Assembly: GCA_032821775.1 (NCBI GenBank)
Contig: JAVLRN010000012.1
Coordinates: forward strand, 2,480,001 to 2,544,000
Reading direction: 5' to 3'
Length of the DNA: 64,000 nt
Source of the DNA: Sanguinoderma infundibulare
Lineage: Eukaryota; Basidiomycota; Agaricomycetes; Polyporales; Polyporaceae
Of the stretch, positions 1 to 11,668 are shown in pieces; the stretch's first letter is position 1; the number at the start of each line of letters is the position of its first letter. A program made the position numbers and the translations under genes. The notes beneath the pieces are model-generated. The model saw only the letters and a list, made by a program, of their open reading frames with translations, was not told the origin of the DNA and ran no database searches.

Positions 1-2646
1 CGTGGACTTCTCCAGGCCCTTCCGAATTCTACCTCTCCCGACGACGACATAGCGCACCGTACTCCCCGACGTTGCTGCGGATTCCTGCACGGTCCTTCCA
101 GCACCTCGCGCAGCAACCGCAGAAGGCGGACCCGTCGCCGTCGACAGCACAACCAACACCCGCACCCCCAAAGGCCCCGACAAAGCACGACCTCGGGGGA
201 GATGCGATACACATATCGCAGTCGGAGCAGCGGCGGCGGGACTGGAACATCGTCCGGAAGCTGATCGCGAACCTGTGGCCGAAGGATGACTGGAAGACGC
301 GCGGACGCGTCGTCTTCGGGTTCGGGCTGCTCGTCGGGGGCAAGGTACGAGACCGTTTTGCATCCGGACGTGTTCACGGAAACGAAATAAAACAAACCGG
401 GCCTGCGCAGTTGCTGAACGTCCAAGTGCCGTTGCTCTTCAAGCAAGTGATCGACTCGCTCAACGTGGAGCTCGCGTCGACGGCGACCGTCTGGGTCGTC
501 GCCGGCTCGCTCATTCTGGGATGTACGTCTATATATTTTTTTCACTACATGTCATACGCGGCGGGCAGAGTTTCCCGTTCTGCGAATCGGGGCCTGCCTG
601 TCATGGTATTCTCATATGTTGACGAACGTCTGCACGGCGGAAAGACGGCGCGGCGCGCATTGGGGCGACACTGTTCGGCGAGCTGCTGAACGCGACCTTC
701 GCGAGCGTCGGCCAGCACGCCGTCCGCAAGGTCGCGCGCGAAACATTCGACCACCTCATGAATCTGGACCTCAAGTTCCACCTGTCGCGCCAGACGGGAG
801 GTCTGACGCGCGCGATAGACCGCGGTACGAAGTGCGTATGACATGACCCTCCCCGAGTGCACACGGATCTGATGTATGCGCGCAGAGGGATCACATTTAT
901 TCTACAAGCCGTATTATTTCGGATAGTACCGACTGCCCTAGAGATTTCGCTGGTGTGCGGTATATTGGTGCGTGGCTCTCGTTGGTATCAATTGCCGACC
1001 TCCGTTGACGTGTGTCAAGACGTACAATTTCGGGTGGAACTATGCCGCGATTACTGCTGTGACTATGGCCGCATATACCTGGTTCACCGTGCGCACGACG
1101 TCCTGGAGGTGCGTGTGATCCTCTGACCCCTACGACAACGGAGCCTCAAGTCCCTCCCAGAACCCGATTCCGGCGAGAGGCCAACGCTGCGGACAACAAG
1201 GCGGCGACTGTGGCGGTCGACTCTCTGATCAACTATGAGGCGGTGAAGGTTGGTGGTGCTCCGCATGCGACCTTCTGCAGTTGTCCGAACCGTCTTCATC
1301 ACAGCACTTCAACAACGAGGCGCACGAGATCGGGAAGTACGACAAACATTTGGCCGAATACGAGAAGTCGTCAATTAAGATCGCGACCTCTCTCGCGTAC
1401 TTGAACTCTGGACAGAACGTTATCTTCTCGTCCGCGCTCACCGGAATGATGTTCCTCGCAGCGCAAGGCGTCATCAACGGTGTGTACCGATTTCTTCGCA
1501 ATCGACGAGACACTAATGCTGTCAGCAAGGCACAATGACCGTCGGCGACCTCGTCATGGTCAACCAGCTCGTCTTCCAGCTCTCGCTCCCGCTCAACTTC
1601 CTTGGCACCATCTACCGCGAGATGCGCCAGAGCCTGCTCGACATGGAGGTCCTCTTCAACCTCACCACGCAGAACCAGCCACCGAAGGACGTCCCCCACG
1701 CGCGCCCGCTCGACCTCCGCGGCGGCGCGATCACCTTCGAGCACGTCAACTTCGGCTACCACCCCGACCGGCCGATCTTCCGCGACCTCTCGTTCACGAT
1801 CCCCGCCGGCAAGAAGGTCGCGCTCGTCGGGCCGTCGGGCTGCGGCAAGTCGACCGTGTTCCGGCTCCTGTTCCGGTTCTACGAGCCCTCGTCGGGCCGG
1901 ATTCTCGTGGACGGCCAGGACGTGCGCGAGCTGCAGCTGCGGTCGCTCCGGAGCGCGGTCGGCGTCGTGCCGCAGGACACGCCGCTCTTCCACTCGGACG
2001 TGCTGCAGAACATCCGGTACGGCCGGCTGGACGCGACGGACGAGGAGGTCATGGAGGCGGCGCGGAAGGCGCACGTGCACGAGGCGATCTTGCGGCTGCC
2101 GGACAGGTACCAGACCAAGGTCGGCGAGCGCGGGTTGATGCTCTCGGGCGGGGAGAAGCAGCGGCTGGCGGTCGCGCGGGTGCTGCTGAAGGATCCTCCG
2201 ATTTTGTTCTTTGACGAGGCGGTGAGAGTTTGCTCGCTCCATTCGGTGCGGCGTGCGGCGGGATGTTGATGGAGGTTCGCAGACGTCCGCACTGGACGCG
2301 CATACGGAGACGGAGCTGATGAGGAACATCAACAACCTCCTGCAGGAGAAGGCGCGCACGAGCATCTTCATCGCGCACCGGCTCCGCACGGTGGTCGAGG
2401 CTGGTAAGCCCGCATGTTTAAGGTCGCACTCGGCGAATCGCCGCTCACTTCTCTCGTCGCTCACTTGCAGACCTCATCATCGTGCTCAAGGACGGCCAGG
2501 TCGTCGAGCAGGGCACACACGAGGAGCTCATGCGTGCCGGCGGGTTGTACCACAGCATGTGGCAGCAGCAGGTGTCGGACGTCACTGCGGACGCTGCTCT
2601 TCCACAGGAAACGGCGGTGGAAACAGAGTCGTCCGCACGGCTGTAA
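1..2646 (+). CDS. ATM1: Mitochondrial ABC transporter Atm1 (5' end outside window)
   Basis: Half-size ABC exporter of the Atm1/ABCB7 family. It sits in the inner mitochondrial membrane and exports a glutathione-linked sulfur compound needed for cytosolic Fe-S proteins and iron sensing. Model: join(<1..344, 411..522, 645..831, 886..967, 1020..1108, 1161..1248, 1305..1479, 1530..2221, 2283..2403, 2471..2646). All junctions keep frame and rebuild family motifs, for example [14 protein letters not shown] across the 522/645 junction and DRGTKGITFIL across 831/886. Walker [10 protein letters not shown] lies near 1829-1855 and the signature LSGGEKQR near 2140-2163. Walker B ILFFDEA ends exon 8, and its TSALD continuation opens exon 9. 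The H-loop IAHR follows. The first exon is open to the left edge in frame, with first full codon at base 3, and is Arg/Ser-rich like a mitochondrial presequence. The start codon is therefore outside or uncertain. Stop TAA is at 2644-2646. Confidence 0.93.
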
Positions 2647-3729
2647 GCTCTGCATGTCTTGGGTGACGTCGTGGGTTCTTGGCAGGCTGGGTATCGTAAC
2701 ATGGCTACATCCTCTGGAATGCTCTAGTTGGAATGGATTGTATTTCTCCGAGACGTTCGTTGGAAGTGCTGTTACGCTGCATCATCAAGTTGGCCGTCGA
2801 ACGGATACACTGGCACTGCGGTCGCCGAAATACCTAGGGACGCTCGCATTGATATGGCTGGATCTTGCGGACGAGCGCTCCCGTGTGAGTTCGAATGGCG
2901 ATGGAGGAGGGAGCGTCTCGTACGTCCGTTATCGCATCCGAGTCCGTCTCTCTCATTTTTGACTTGCACCAGTGCGCCACTTGCACGGGTATGCCACCCG
3001 AAGCTACAGCCCTAATTGCTGAAACGAATGCTTACCAGGATTGCTTCACGGCTGCTCCAGGCTTAATCCATTGATCGCGAGTGAAAATTTGATCCCTCGC
3101 CCGACTTTGCTCCGTCGTTTGTCTTCCCTTCCGAATCCGCTTCCTCACCACATCGTCTGTTTGGAACCCCAACTGGAATAACTGTCCATCCGTCAGCCGT
3201 CGATCACGCCAGAAAGTAGGCCCTTCACACTGTCGAACCTCGCACGACGCATTCACACAGCTTGGGTGGCGTTGATCAAAGACGATACCATATATTTCGT
3301 ATTTATGTGGCGCTGCAAATGGATTTGGGCTCATGATCACGAGCGACGGCGCACGCAAAGGCTTCTACTCGTCGTTTCATTCAACAGGTCTTTAAGCTCC
3401 ACTTTACACCATCTTCAGACTCGAGGTTCTAAACGTGCGCAGGCGCAGCTATAAATGTGAATGGCGCGTGTGTCCAGTGCTTATGTCGCAGGATCGCAGC
3501 TTAATGGTACTCAGTTTGCAGCTCTGTTGACGTTCGGTGCCGCGGTCTTTGACAGCTGACTCGAGAGGTGTTGATTGGCGGTTGCGGTGGCGGTTTCTTT
3601 GAGAGTCGGATCGGACGATCGCGGGTGATGAGCGCATGGCGTAGATATATACCAGCAGGCGAGCACGCATCCCATCCGCGGAATGCATCTTACCGTGACT
3701 TTGCTCGCCGATAGGTGATCAGCGCTAAC
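2647..3729. other. Intergenic region
   Basis: Holds the ATM1 3' flank and the arrestin-gene promoter. Short open frames on both strands show no family resemblance and no paired splice signals. A TATA-like tagatatata lies near 3643, about 85 bases before the arrestin ATG. Nothing else was seen. Confidence 0.5.
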
Positions 3730-5279
3730 ATGTTGTCTAGGATCACGGCGACGTCTGCGCTAACTGTGTACATACCCCCGGCGATCTACGCCGCGGGGAA
3801 CTCGGTCGAGGGCGAAGTCGCGATCGACTTCCGCCAGGTCCAGGAGGAGAACATCGAAGAGGTCCAGGTGCGGCTCCGGGGCACCTCTCGCACGTACGCC
3901 GCTCGCCTTGATCACGATTGCGAATCACGCTCACATCTCTCTCCATCTTGCCCAGAGTGATCCACCGCGACAAGACGACCCTTCACGAGACGATCCGCCT
4001 CGCGCACGACGACGCGTCCCTCTGGACCCGCGGGAGCGCGTACCCGTCGCCGGGGTCGGACATGCTCCGCGTCCCGTTCAAGTTCACGCTGCCCGAGTCC
4101 CTCCCGCCGTCGTTCCACTACAAGACCTGGCACCAGTCCGCGAACGTCCGCTACGCGCTCACCGCCGTCGGCGTGCGCAAGGGCATCCTGAGCTGGAACA
4201 AGCGCCACCGCGTGCCGCTCGCGGTCCTGCCGCGCGACGAGCTGGGGGCGTCGCTCAGGGCAGACGCGAGCGCGACCCGTGGATGGAGGACGTACGCCAA
4301 GGAGGATAGTATCCGTCGCGGGCTCTGGGGCGAGTATGCGAAGGTGCACGTCGAGGTGCGCACTTTGTCTTCGCTCTGTCGTTCGCGCCATGTGTTGTAG
4401 TTCTGATCGCTTCACCAGCTCTCCCTCCCCGACATCCCCGTCCTCCCGCTCTTTGCGGACATCCCGTACGCCGTGAGTGTCAGAACGACGACCCCGCCTC
4501 AACCCCATGGCAAAGCCAAGGCGACAGAGCACTCGGACCCCAGCAAGCCTGTCTTCCCGCCCGTCCCGCGCAGCGCGGACGGGCTCGAGTTCGCGCTCCA
4601 CCGGAGAGTGAAGCTGCGCGCCAAGTCGTTCCACGGCTCGACGAGCGACGACGTCGCGACGTTCCTCGGCGGCGGCGGCGGTGGTGGTGGCAAGAAAACT
4701 GCCAACGCACCGGTGATCGAAGAGGAGTTGCCCGAGAAGGAGTGGGTGCCGGTCGAGAACGCTGCGCTCGTCGTCGACGGCAGCGAGAAGCCTGAGAAAG
4801 GCTTGGGGTTGGGGATGGGGTCGGAGCGGAGGGGCGCGGACGTGGATCCGGACGCGGACGCGAAGGGCTCGTGGGTGCAGCGGGCGACGTTCCGGTCGAC
4901 GTTCCGGCTGAACTGCCCGCCGACGTTCGCGGTGCACAACGTCGAGTGTAACGTGCGTATCGTCGTCGTCGTCGTCACGCCGTTGCTTGCGCAGGATGAC
5001 TGACCGAAAACGTGCAGTACGAGCTGGTGTTGAGGGTGCCGTTCCCAGGCATTGGGAATTCGCTGAAGCTGGAGGTGCCGGTGAAGGTAACGTCGGGCAT
5101 CGACCGGCCGTTCGCTCGGGAAGAGGCGGCAGATCTTCCGCCGCCTTTGGACTTGCCGCCGTGAGTGTGTTTGTGCTTTGTTCGGTTTTTTTTGCGTCTG
5201 TTGAGCTGGAACTGTGACTTGGCGCAGCGCGTACTGGGACGAGAACTCTGGAGATTGGGAAGCGGACGAGAAGGATTGA
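3730..5279 (+). CDS. Arrestin-like (ART/alpha-arrestin type) adaptor protein
   Basis: Model: join(3730..3893, 3956..4355, 4419..4952, 5018..5160, 5228..5279), 430 aa, all introns 62-67 nt. The N-terminal half reads as an arrestin beta-sandwich: TVYIPPAIYAAGNSVEGEV, then VQVRLRGTSRT continuing across the first intron into VIHRDKTTLHE. PFKFTLPESLPPSFHYK and an IPYAVSVRTTT strand follow further on. A linker near 4663-4690 codes eight glycines in a row, followed by an acidic segment. The C-terminal arrestin part (YELVLRVPFPGIGNSLKLEVPVKV) is short and ends in an acidic YWDENSGDWEADEKD tail. Alpha-arrestins usually recruit Rsp5/Nedd4 ubiquitin ligases to membrane transporters. I saw no clear PPxY motif, so a ligase link is only inferred from family. 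The ATG at 3730 was chosen because sequence before it carries no arrestin-like residues. Confidence 0.8.
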
Positions 5280-6001
5280 GGCGCCTCGTTGATCCTCTTT
5301 CCGTCTTGACCAGTGTTTCTTCGCTTGGTGATGTACTACATTATTTCTTCTACATGTTTATTGGACATGCAGGCAATACAGGAGCGCGGCGTATTAATTC
5401 AAGACAAGGCATTGGACGACAACAACGTCGCGATGTAGAATATGTGCAAGCATGAGGAATCAGCACAAGTACAAGCAGATGTACAAGACTTCAAGAATGT
5501 CGTTGTGTTCAAAACCCTCGGCCGCCGCAGGGAGACGGGCCATACAAACCTCCGCCACCATATGACGAACCACCAAGACCCATCGCCGCAAAGTCAAGGT
5601 TGAGCCCAAGACCAACTGTTGAGCTCAACCTTGACTTTTTATCCAGTTTTTCATCAACGAAAGTGGCCTACAACTTGTACGTCGACATCGTTCAGACTGT
5701 TTCCAGATGCACACTGTTGACGGTCTGCGTAACGTTCCTCGGAACGCAGATTATTTTGAGGCATGAACGAAAGCCGTCTCTCCCCTCAGCTTTTCCGGTG
5801 GTCAATCACGTTTGCTCGATATACGACGCCGTTTCATATTCGGCGACGCCTTCCTCGGGTGGTATTTTGAGTTAAAGTTTGAACCTTGATATATTGATAA
5901 ATGATTTCGTGGGGCCCTCATTCCCATGTTTCACCCACTTGCTAACTTGTAACGGGCCTCGTTTCACTTGCACACAGACGATCCGTTTTCTACTCGGTGT
6001 C
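5280..6001. other. Intergenic region with a strong hairpin
   Basis: No gene recognised. It holds the arrestin 3' flank, a perfect 16-bp inverted repeat (5590-5605 / 5623-5638, listed separately) and the HET-gene promoter. Confidence 0.5.
5590..5638. repeat. Perfect 16-bp inverted repeat (hairpin)
   Basis: The arms 5590-5605 and 5623-5638 are exact reverse complements (aaagtcaaggttgagc and its complement) around a 17-nt loop. It lies between the convergent-free arrestin 3' flank and the HET promoter. It could be a structured 3'-processing signal or a small palindromic remnant of a mobile element. Confidence 0.75.
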
Positions 6002-7860
6002 ATGTCAGTCTCTCCGGGGGCACTGGAATCGTTCTCTGTTAACGATGCTCTTAAAGTATGTCATAAGTTTCATTGATTGGGCGCAACAATTCTGATCTTG
6101 GTCAGTTTTGCAAAGGTGCAACGGCTGGCCAGGGCAATTCAGACGACAAGCCTCTACGCGTCCTCGTTTTGCAAAGCGGAAATGCGACGTACGACCTCGT
6201 GGAGTATACTGGGCAGCCGTTCGCCGCCGTCAGCTACTCCTGGCCGGGCGCAGATACGTTCAAACGTCTCAGGACGAGCAACACTCCAAGCGTCGTGCAC
6301 ACTCCGGAAGGTCCCATCACATCCGACCACTTCTCGCACTTCATCGCTCGCAACTGCCAGTCGTTTAACGCAGGTTCGTCTCGTGCTGTCTGGATCGACT
6401 ACCACTGCATCAACCAGTCGGACGAGGTCGAGAAGATGGCGCAGGTTGCGATTTTCCAGCGCATCTACGCACGCTCAGAGATCACGCTGATCATGCTCGA
6501 GGACGTCGCCCTCACGCCCGAGGAACTCTCTGTCCTGCTCAGCGGCAGAGCAGCAGAGCAGACAGCCGCCCTCGCACGCCGCATAACCTCCGCACGCTGG
6601 TTCACCCGTGCGTGGTGCTCGCAGGAGCTCTTCCTCAGCCGGAAGGCGATTTTCTTCCTGCACAACACCTCCGCTCCCGAAGAGGCACATCGTATCGTTT
6701 CGGACCGCCTCTGGGACTGCATCGAGATGGCGCGCAGATACGACAGCTCCATCCCCGCGTTCAGCCTCAGCCGCGGGAGCGTCAACGACCGCTTGGTGTC
6801 GAAGAACGTTTCCTGGGCGCTGCGCATCGTCCAGCCCCTCGGATGCAGCGACGAGTACGACAAACTGTCGCTCGTCTGCAACCTCATACGCTTCGTCTAC
6901 CTCTTCGCGGCCCGCCCGTGCGCGTTTGGCGCGCCGCCCTCCTCCGCGGTGACGGTGCACCTGAACGTGCTGAAGATGGTCAACGTGCTGGCGATCGCGC
7001 GCGGCGAGTTCTCGCTCCTCGTCGCGAATCACGGCCCAGATAACCCGTTGCGGAGCGAGTTGGGTTTCGGTTGGGCCGGGGTTCCCGTTCACGGAGATGC
7101 ATACTCGGACGTGTGGTTCGCGAAGGATTACGAGGTCGCGCGCGATCCTGACATCGCCATCGAGGGTGGCGCTCTGGCGGTCCGAGGGATCGTCGCGGAG
7201 GTCGTTCGAGAATACGCATGGGAAGTCGTGCGCGACGGCACCGGTCTGCACGCCACCGTCAACGAGGGCCCCGTCCACTCTGTGCACGCGGAGTTCTCGA
7301 GCAGCGAGGCGTGGATGTGGTCTGATGAACGCCTTCGCCTCCGCGACCTTCTGACCATCATGGCGAGTATCGCTGCGCATTCCGGACCCGACTCGGTGGA
7401 CATCGAGCGGCATGCACGCATCGTCCTGGCCTACATCCTCGCCGATCCGGACTATCAGTTCCAGCCGGAGCCCGTCCCCGGAGATGCAGTGTCTCTCGTC
7501 CGAGGGATCTTAGGAGGGGGCGTTGGCCAGCTGCACCACATCGCGAGCGCGCTCAAGTTCGTCCACCGCGCCGGAGGCCGCATGTCGTTCAGCACCGTCC
7601 TGCTGGGCGAGGGGAGTGTCCTCCTCGTGAGCGGAAACGCGCCACAAGGACAGCTGCAGGGGCGACTCGTGTTCCAGCCGTTCGTGGTCCGCCCGAAGCT
7701 GTTTTCCCCTCCCATGGCGATGACCACGAATTCTATGGTTCTGGACAGCACGCCCCTCGAAGGTCCAAAGGACACGTATCGGTGCATTGGCTGTGTGCGG
7801 GGTCTAGGGATGACGTTAGAGACGCCGGAGAACGCTGAAAAGCGACTGCGGGTGGTTTGA
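6002..7860 (+). CDS. HET (heterokaryon incompatibility) domain protein
   Basis: Model: join(6002..6055, 6106..7860), 602 aa. An 18-codon first exon ends in AAA, followed by a 50-nt phase-0 intron (GTATGT...CTGAT...CAG). The second exon is in the frame that runs to the stop at 7858. HET signatures lie in order: AAVSYSWPG near residues 58-66, VWIDYHCINQSDEVEKMAQV near 113-132, RSEITLIMLED near 141-151 and WFTRAWCSQELFLSR near 183-197. These match the usual block order of the domain (Y-SYxWG, WxDxxCINQ, WxxRxWxxQE). The roughly 400 residues after it are not recognised. HET proteins often trigger cell death when genetically different hyphae fuse; in large Agaricomycete families many have unknown triggers. 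No NACHT, WD40 or other partner domain was seen. The large second exon could be read without the first, but it then lacks an ATG. Confidence 0.9.
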
Positions 7861-8376
7861 TCGTTGACACTTCCTTCCAGCATCCCTTCGAAGACAGCGC
7901 CTCGCTCGTTACACGAGGCTAGGACCGGGGCAGGAAGCGGTGGTGATCGAAGGATAGTTCAGTCCAAACCGGTGCGAACATGATGGACCAGGGTGGACCT
8001 TTGTGATGCATTTGGCTTCAAAGTCTCCATTAGCAACGAGGAGGACAAAAAAGCTCACAGGAACCGAGCCCGTCATCGGTCGAGCGTTCCTAGCGCTTCG
8101 CTCAACGCTCTTACAGTGGGAATTGATGTACTTGTTATGTCCTGTAGCCTGGTCATCAGGGTTCTTTGACGTACAAAACTACCGTCGTGTCTCGGCGTCC
8201 ATCTGTGCTCACCATCAAATTCACCGACTGGGGCATTCGTCTTGGCGTGTACCCGCTTCCCCCTGCGCCCACATATAAGGTTTCCGAGTGCTCGTACTGG
8301 TCGTGAGTCGTCCTGGGAATAAGTATCGTGGATTCCGTTACTTCGCAAGCGCCGGTCCGTCATCGATGCCCATAAT
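7861..8376. other. Intergenic region
   Basis: Promoter side of the first membrane-family gene. A TATA-like atataagg lies near 8274-8281, about 95 bases before its ATG. No gene was seen. Confidence 0.5.
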
Positions 8377-10026
8377 ATGCCCGTCATCTCACATCTCCCC
8401 CAACTCACCACTCGTTCCCACGACATCATCTCCGAGCCGCTCATCGATGCAAAGTTCACGCTCGACTCCTCCGGCGTCGCGGGCTTCTTCGGGGGCGACA
8501 GCGCCGTCTCGGGCATGGCGACCGTCAACCTCATCCCGAACCGCCGCTGGGGCGGTTGGTACAACTCGCCCGGGTCCTACGAGATCGCGAAGCAGTACGG
8601 CCAGCTGGCGAACTCGCGCATCTGGGACGGCCTCTTCCCGGGCGGGAAGCACGACCCCGCGGAGCTCTTCGGACTCGATGGCCAGGTAGGCCCAAAGTTC
8701 GTCGCCGTGCACTCCGGGACGACCTTCGCGTCCACTGGACACCTCGCGCACTTGATCACCCGTATGGCGCGCGAGAAGGAGGGCGCGCACACCGTCCCGG
8801 GGAGGCGCACTAACCCCGCGACGGTGACCATCATCGAGCTGCCGGCGGAGCCACCGAAGCTCGTTTACCCCCCTCTCTCTTCGCGACTCAGCCGCTCCGT
8901 CTTCTTCGCGGTCATCCCCATCGCCGTCAGCTGGGGCGCCTGCATCGTGTGTGCGTTGGTGGGCGACTGGTTCTCATTCGCGGCCGTCCTGTCAGGGATC
9001 GTCGCGAACGGCTGGGCGTGCTTCGTCATCGGCTCCGGGAAGCTGACGTTCACGCACCCTGCCCAGACTGTCGGCCTGCCTCCCGGAGACGGGTTCTTGC
9101 TCGATAACCGCAACATTGTGGTGCTGAAAGGGTCCGAGAACGCGGTGAACTCGTTCACCCAGGGTCGCTTCTTCCTGCAGTACCGAGGTCAGCGGGAGGG
9201 GGAATGGGAAATCCAGGCTGCTCACGAACTTACCAAACACGTCGAAAGCCCAGACAGGGCCCTCGACGAGGAGATCGAGGCCTTGCTTGATCGGGAGGAC
9301 GGGGAGGCAGCTATCCGGCTAACAGGTGAACATACACGCCGGGAGGACAAGGAGAAGCTGAGGGAGAGCACGGACGATGGCGAGAAAGCCGGACCCGGTT
9401 CTGTCGGAATCGACCAGCTTCCCTATGACCCGGCAAAACGTCCTGAAACGTCCTCCGTCGGTGAACACCTCGAGATCCTCCTGAATCCAACCAAACGGTC
9501 CATCGGTTTCGCGTCCTTCCTTCTCACCGTGCAGTTCCTCGCGCAGCTTCTCCTCATTCCCCAAGGCCAGCTCTTTGGCCAGCTCATGTTTGTCGCCACC
9601 CTCGCCACGTCTTGGGTATACAACTCGTATCTCTCGTCCTTGGACCGAGAGGACATCCAGACGACGATCCTCCTCGACATCATGGGGCTGGAAAAGGGCG
9701 GGAGCATCGAGAAGTATCATCTCAGCTCGTGGACCGCGACCGTCGTCTTCACGTACCTTTCGCTCCAGCCAGACGACCGTTCTCTCTCCATCCAGAATCC
9801 GCGCAAGATTCTCGACGGACTCGTCCCGAACGACACGGAGGTGTGGGAGGCTTGGAAGCGGGCGGTGGAAGCGAAATTCTCTGCGAAGCAACACCTCGAG
9901 TTCACGAAGGCGGACTGGAACCTTGGTCATCTACGCGACAAGGACAGGGAGTTGCTACGGTTATTGTTGAAGGACGCCATGGTGGCAGGGCGGGCTTGGG
10001 ACAGTGTTTATTCTAAACGAACCTAA
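8377..10026 (+). CDS. Unnamed membrane protein, tandem family copy 1
   Basis: Intronless frame of 549 aa and first of three tandem paralogues (next at 11669 and 14549). The N-terminus carries the family signature: FTLDSSGVAGFFGGD, then GMATVNL, RRWGGWYN and YGQLANSR, then DGLFPGG and LFGLDG. A hydrophobic pair follows (AVIPIAVSWGACIVCALVGD and FAAVLSGIVANGWACFVIG). After a charged, poorly conserved loop there is a second pair (SFLLTVQFLAQLLLIPQG and GQLMFVATLATSWVY), then a conserved tail with SSLDREDIQT and LVPNDTEVWEAWK. This suggests four membrane spans with cytosolic ends. I do not recognise the family or a catalytic motif, so no function is assigned. Another ATG at 8366 is out of frame. 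Confidence 0.85.
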   Translation: MPVISHLPQLTTRSHDIISEPLIDAKFTLDSSGVAGFFGGDSAVSGMATVNLIPNRRWGGWYNSPGSYEIAKQYGQLANSRIWDGLFPGGKHDPAELFGLDGQVGPKFVAVHSGTTFASTGHLAHLITRMAREKEGAHTVPGRRTNPATVTIIELPAEPPKLVYPPLSSRLSRSVFFAVIPIAVSWGACIVCALVGDWFSFAAVLSGIVANGWACFVIGSGKLTFTHPAQTVGLPPGDGFLLDNRNIVVLKGSENAVNSFTQGRFFLQYRGQREGEWEIQAAHELTKHVESPDRALDEEIEALLDREDGEAAIRLTGEHTRREDKEKLRESTDDGEKAGPGSVGIDQLPYDPAKRPETSSVGEHLEILLNPTKRSIGFASFLLTVQFLAQLLLIPQGQLFGQLMFVATLATSWVYNSYLSSLDREDIQTTILLDIMGLEKGGSIEKYHLSSWTATVVFTYLSLQPDDRSLSIQNPRKILDGLVPNDTEVWEAWKRAVEAKFSAKQHLEFTKADWNLGHLRDKDRELLRLLLKDAMVAGRAWDSVYSKRT

Positions 10027-11668
10027 ACGGCCTTGAATCAACGTAGAAATAATGCGCGAATCCTATACTTCACGTGTACAAACTGACTTACCACATCACT
10101 CGGACCCGTGTATTGAACTTGAAGCGATTTGACGTACACACCTAGCAACGGTGTTGTGAACGTCCTCTCGACCGATCGATCGCGATCGATGCAAAGTGTC
10201 CGCCTTCCCTGCAATTAGGGGCGATGTTAACCACAGTATATGGTCCATGCCAGACCGCGCAGTAGTAACCCCGGATGCGCACCGCCGCACTGAGAGCTCT
10301 CTGCATCGGGGAACGGAAGTCAATAACGACTAAAGTGACCCATGTAAGCGAGTGGGCGAGACAAACATGCACTGGTTTGCAACGAAGGTGCTACGATGAA
10401 CTTCCTTAAGTCCCGCCCATTCGCTTCAAGCTCATCGCAAGGGGAATGGCCGTGGTGGGATGGTCAACACTGCGTTTGCGTCAGGTCCGCATCGGGACCA
10501 GCAAAATGCTGACATCGGGACATCGCCGCTAGCGTAGGATCACAAGTACATGCCACGTTTTCGAGTGAATCTGTGGACTCATCTGCCCACCCTGATGCGC
10601 GGGGATGATGGGGGAACAGCGCGTTCATTAATTTTAACTGCGGGCAGTCCGCCAAGGGCACACACAGCGTTATGCTGCGCTAACATGAAAAGGCAGCATT
10701 GGAACAGCCATATGGCATGACGGTCGATGCTGTCCTCATCCTTTGGGGCCGACGGGACTGCGCCCTACGTCCTACACGGCCCTAGGCAGCCCGTCCTATT
10801 GAACGTCACGGGCTGTGCGGACATTGGAAGCAACATGTTTCGCTTGTCGACAGTTGTGCACCCACATAGCACAGCAGAAGCACCAGATCCTCGCGAACAG
10901 AACATGACGTCCCTGCATACTCCAGGCCCAAAGACAGGTGAGAAAGATCAAGCTCACTATTGGATGCCACCCTATCCCCATCCACACGACACGGATCTAT
11001 GCCTCGAGGGTAATTGCTTGTGGTCGTGAAGCGCTCTTCTTTGATGGTGCGTATGCCTGGCTTGCGGTGCAGGCATCTTCCATTGGAGCCGGCCGGTCTC
11101 TGGGCACGAGGTCCCTCCTCATCTGCTCTTCATCGTGGGATAGGACGCAGGCAATAATATGCATATCGCACGCGACATGTGTCGGAAGCGTGGACGTTAG
11201 CGTATCGTCATGTCACTGCCAGATCCGGGTCCAAATAAACCCACCAAGATTGTATGCGGCCCATGCGAATATGACGATGGTTGTCGGTCGAGCGCTCGAC
11301 TTGGAAGACATGAGAGTAAAGATGCCTCGACCTCGCAGTTGAGCGCGTCATAGCACCCCGCTACTGAGACAAAGACCACAAATTGCGTGGAGTGTGGGCA
11401 GAGGGCAGAAGCGCGCCAGTCGATACGGGTATGGTTCCGGATCACTGTTCCCCGCACCTGTCAGGTAGGTGTCGCGTTCGAAGCTTCAAAGCTCACGAGC
11501 CCTGGTATTGCCGTGAGAACGAGGACGCGAGAGGTGGCCGCATAAAACCCCATCGACGACGGGCAATGAACAAATACTCGCTGCGCTCTTCCGCACCTCC
11601 ACTCGCCGTCATCCTCCTCACTTCACAAACTCTGGACTTCCCCGACCCCCCATCCGACTCTAGCCACC
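10027..11668. other. Intergenic region, about 1.6 kb
   Basis: Spacer between family copies 1 and 2. Several short open frames on both strands show no homology to anything else here and no splice-consistent model. Nothing was recognised. Confidence 0.45.

Noticed and set aside
1229..2464. 411-codon open frame on the minus strand over ATM1
   Set aside because: Composition is Arg/Leu/Glu-rich as expected for the complement of a GC-rich gene, and the plus strand holds complete ABC motifs.
3912..4937. 341-codon minus-strand frame over the arrestin gene
   Set aside because: Antisense shadow: Arg/Pro/His-rich with no domain.
6073..6105. Reading the HET gene from the TTG at 6073
   Set aside because: TTG is not a normal start; the segment fits an intron end, and a spliced 18-codon first exon with ATG at 6002 keeps frame.
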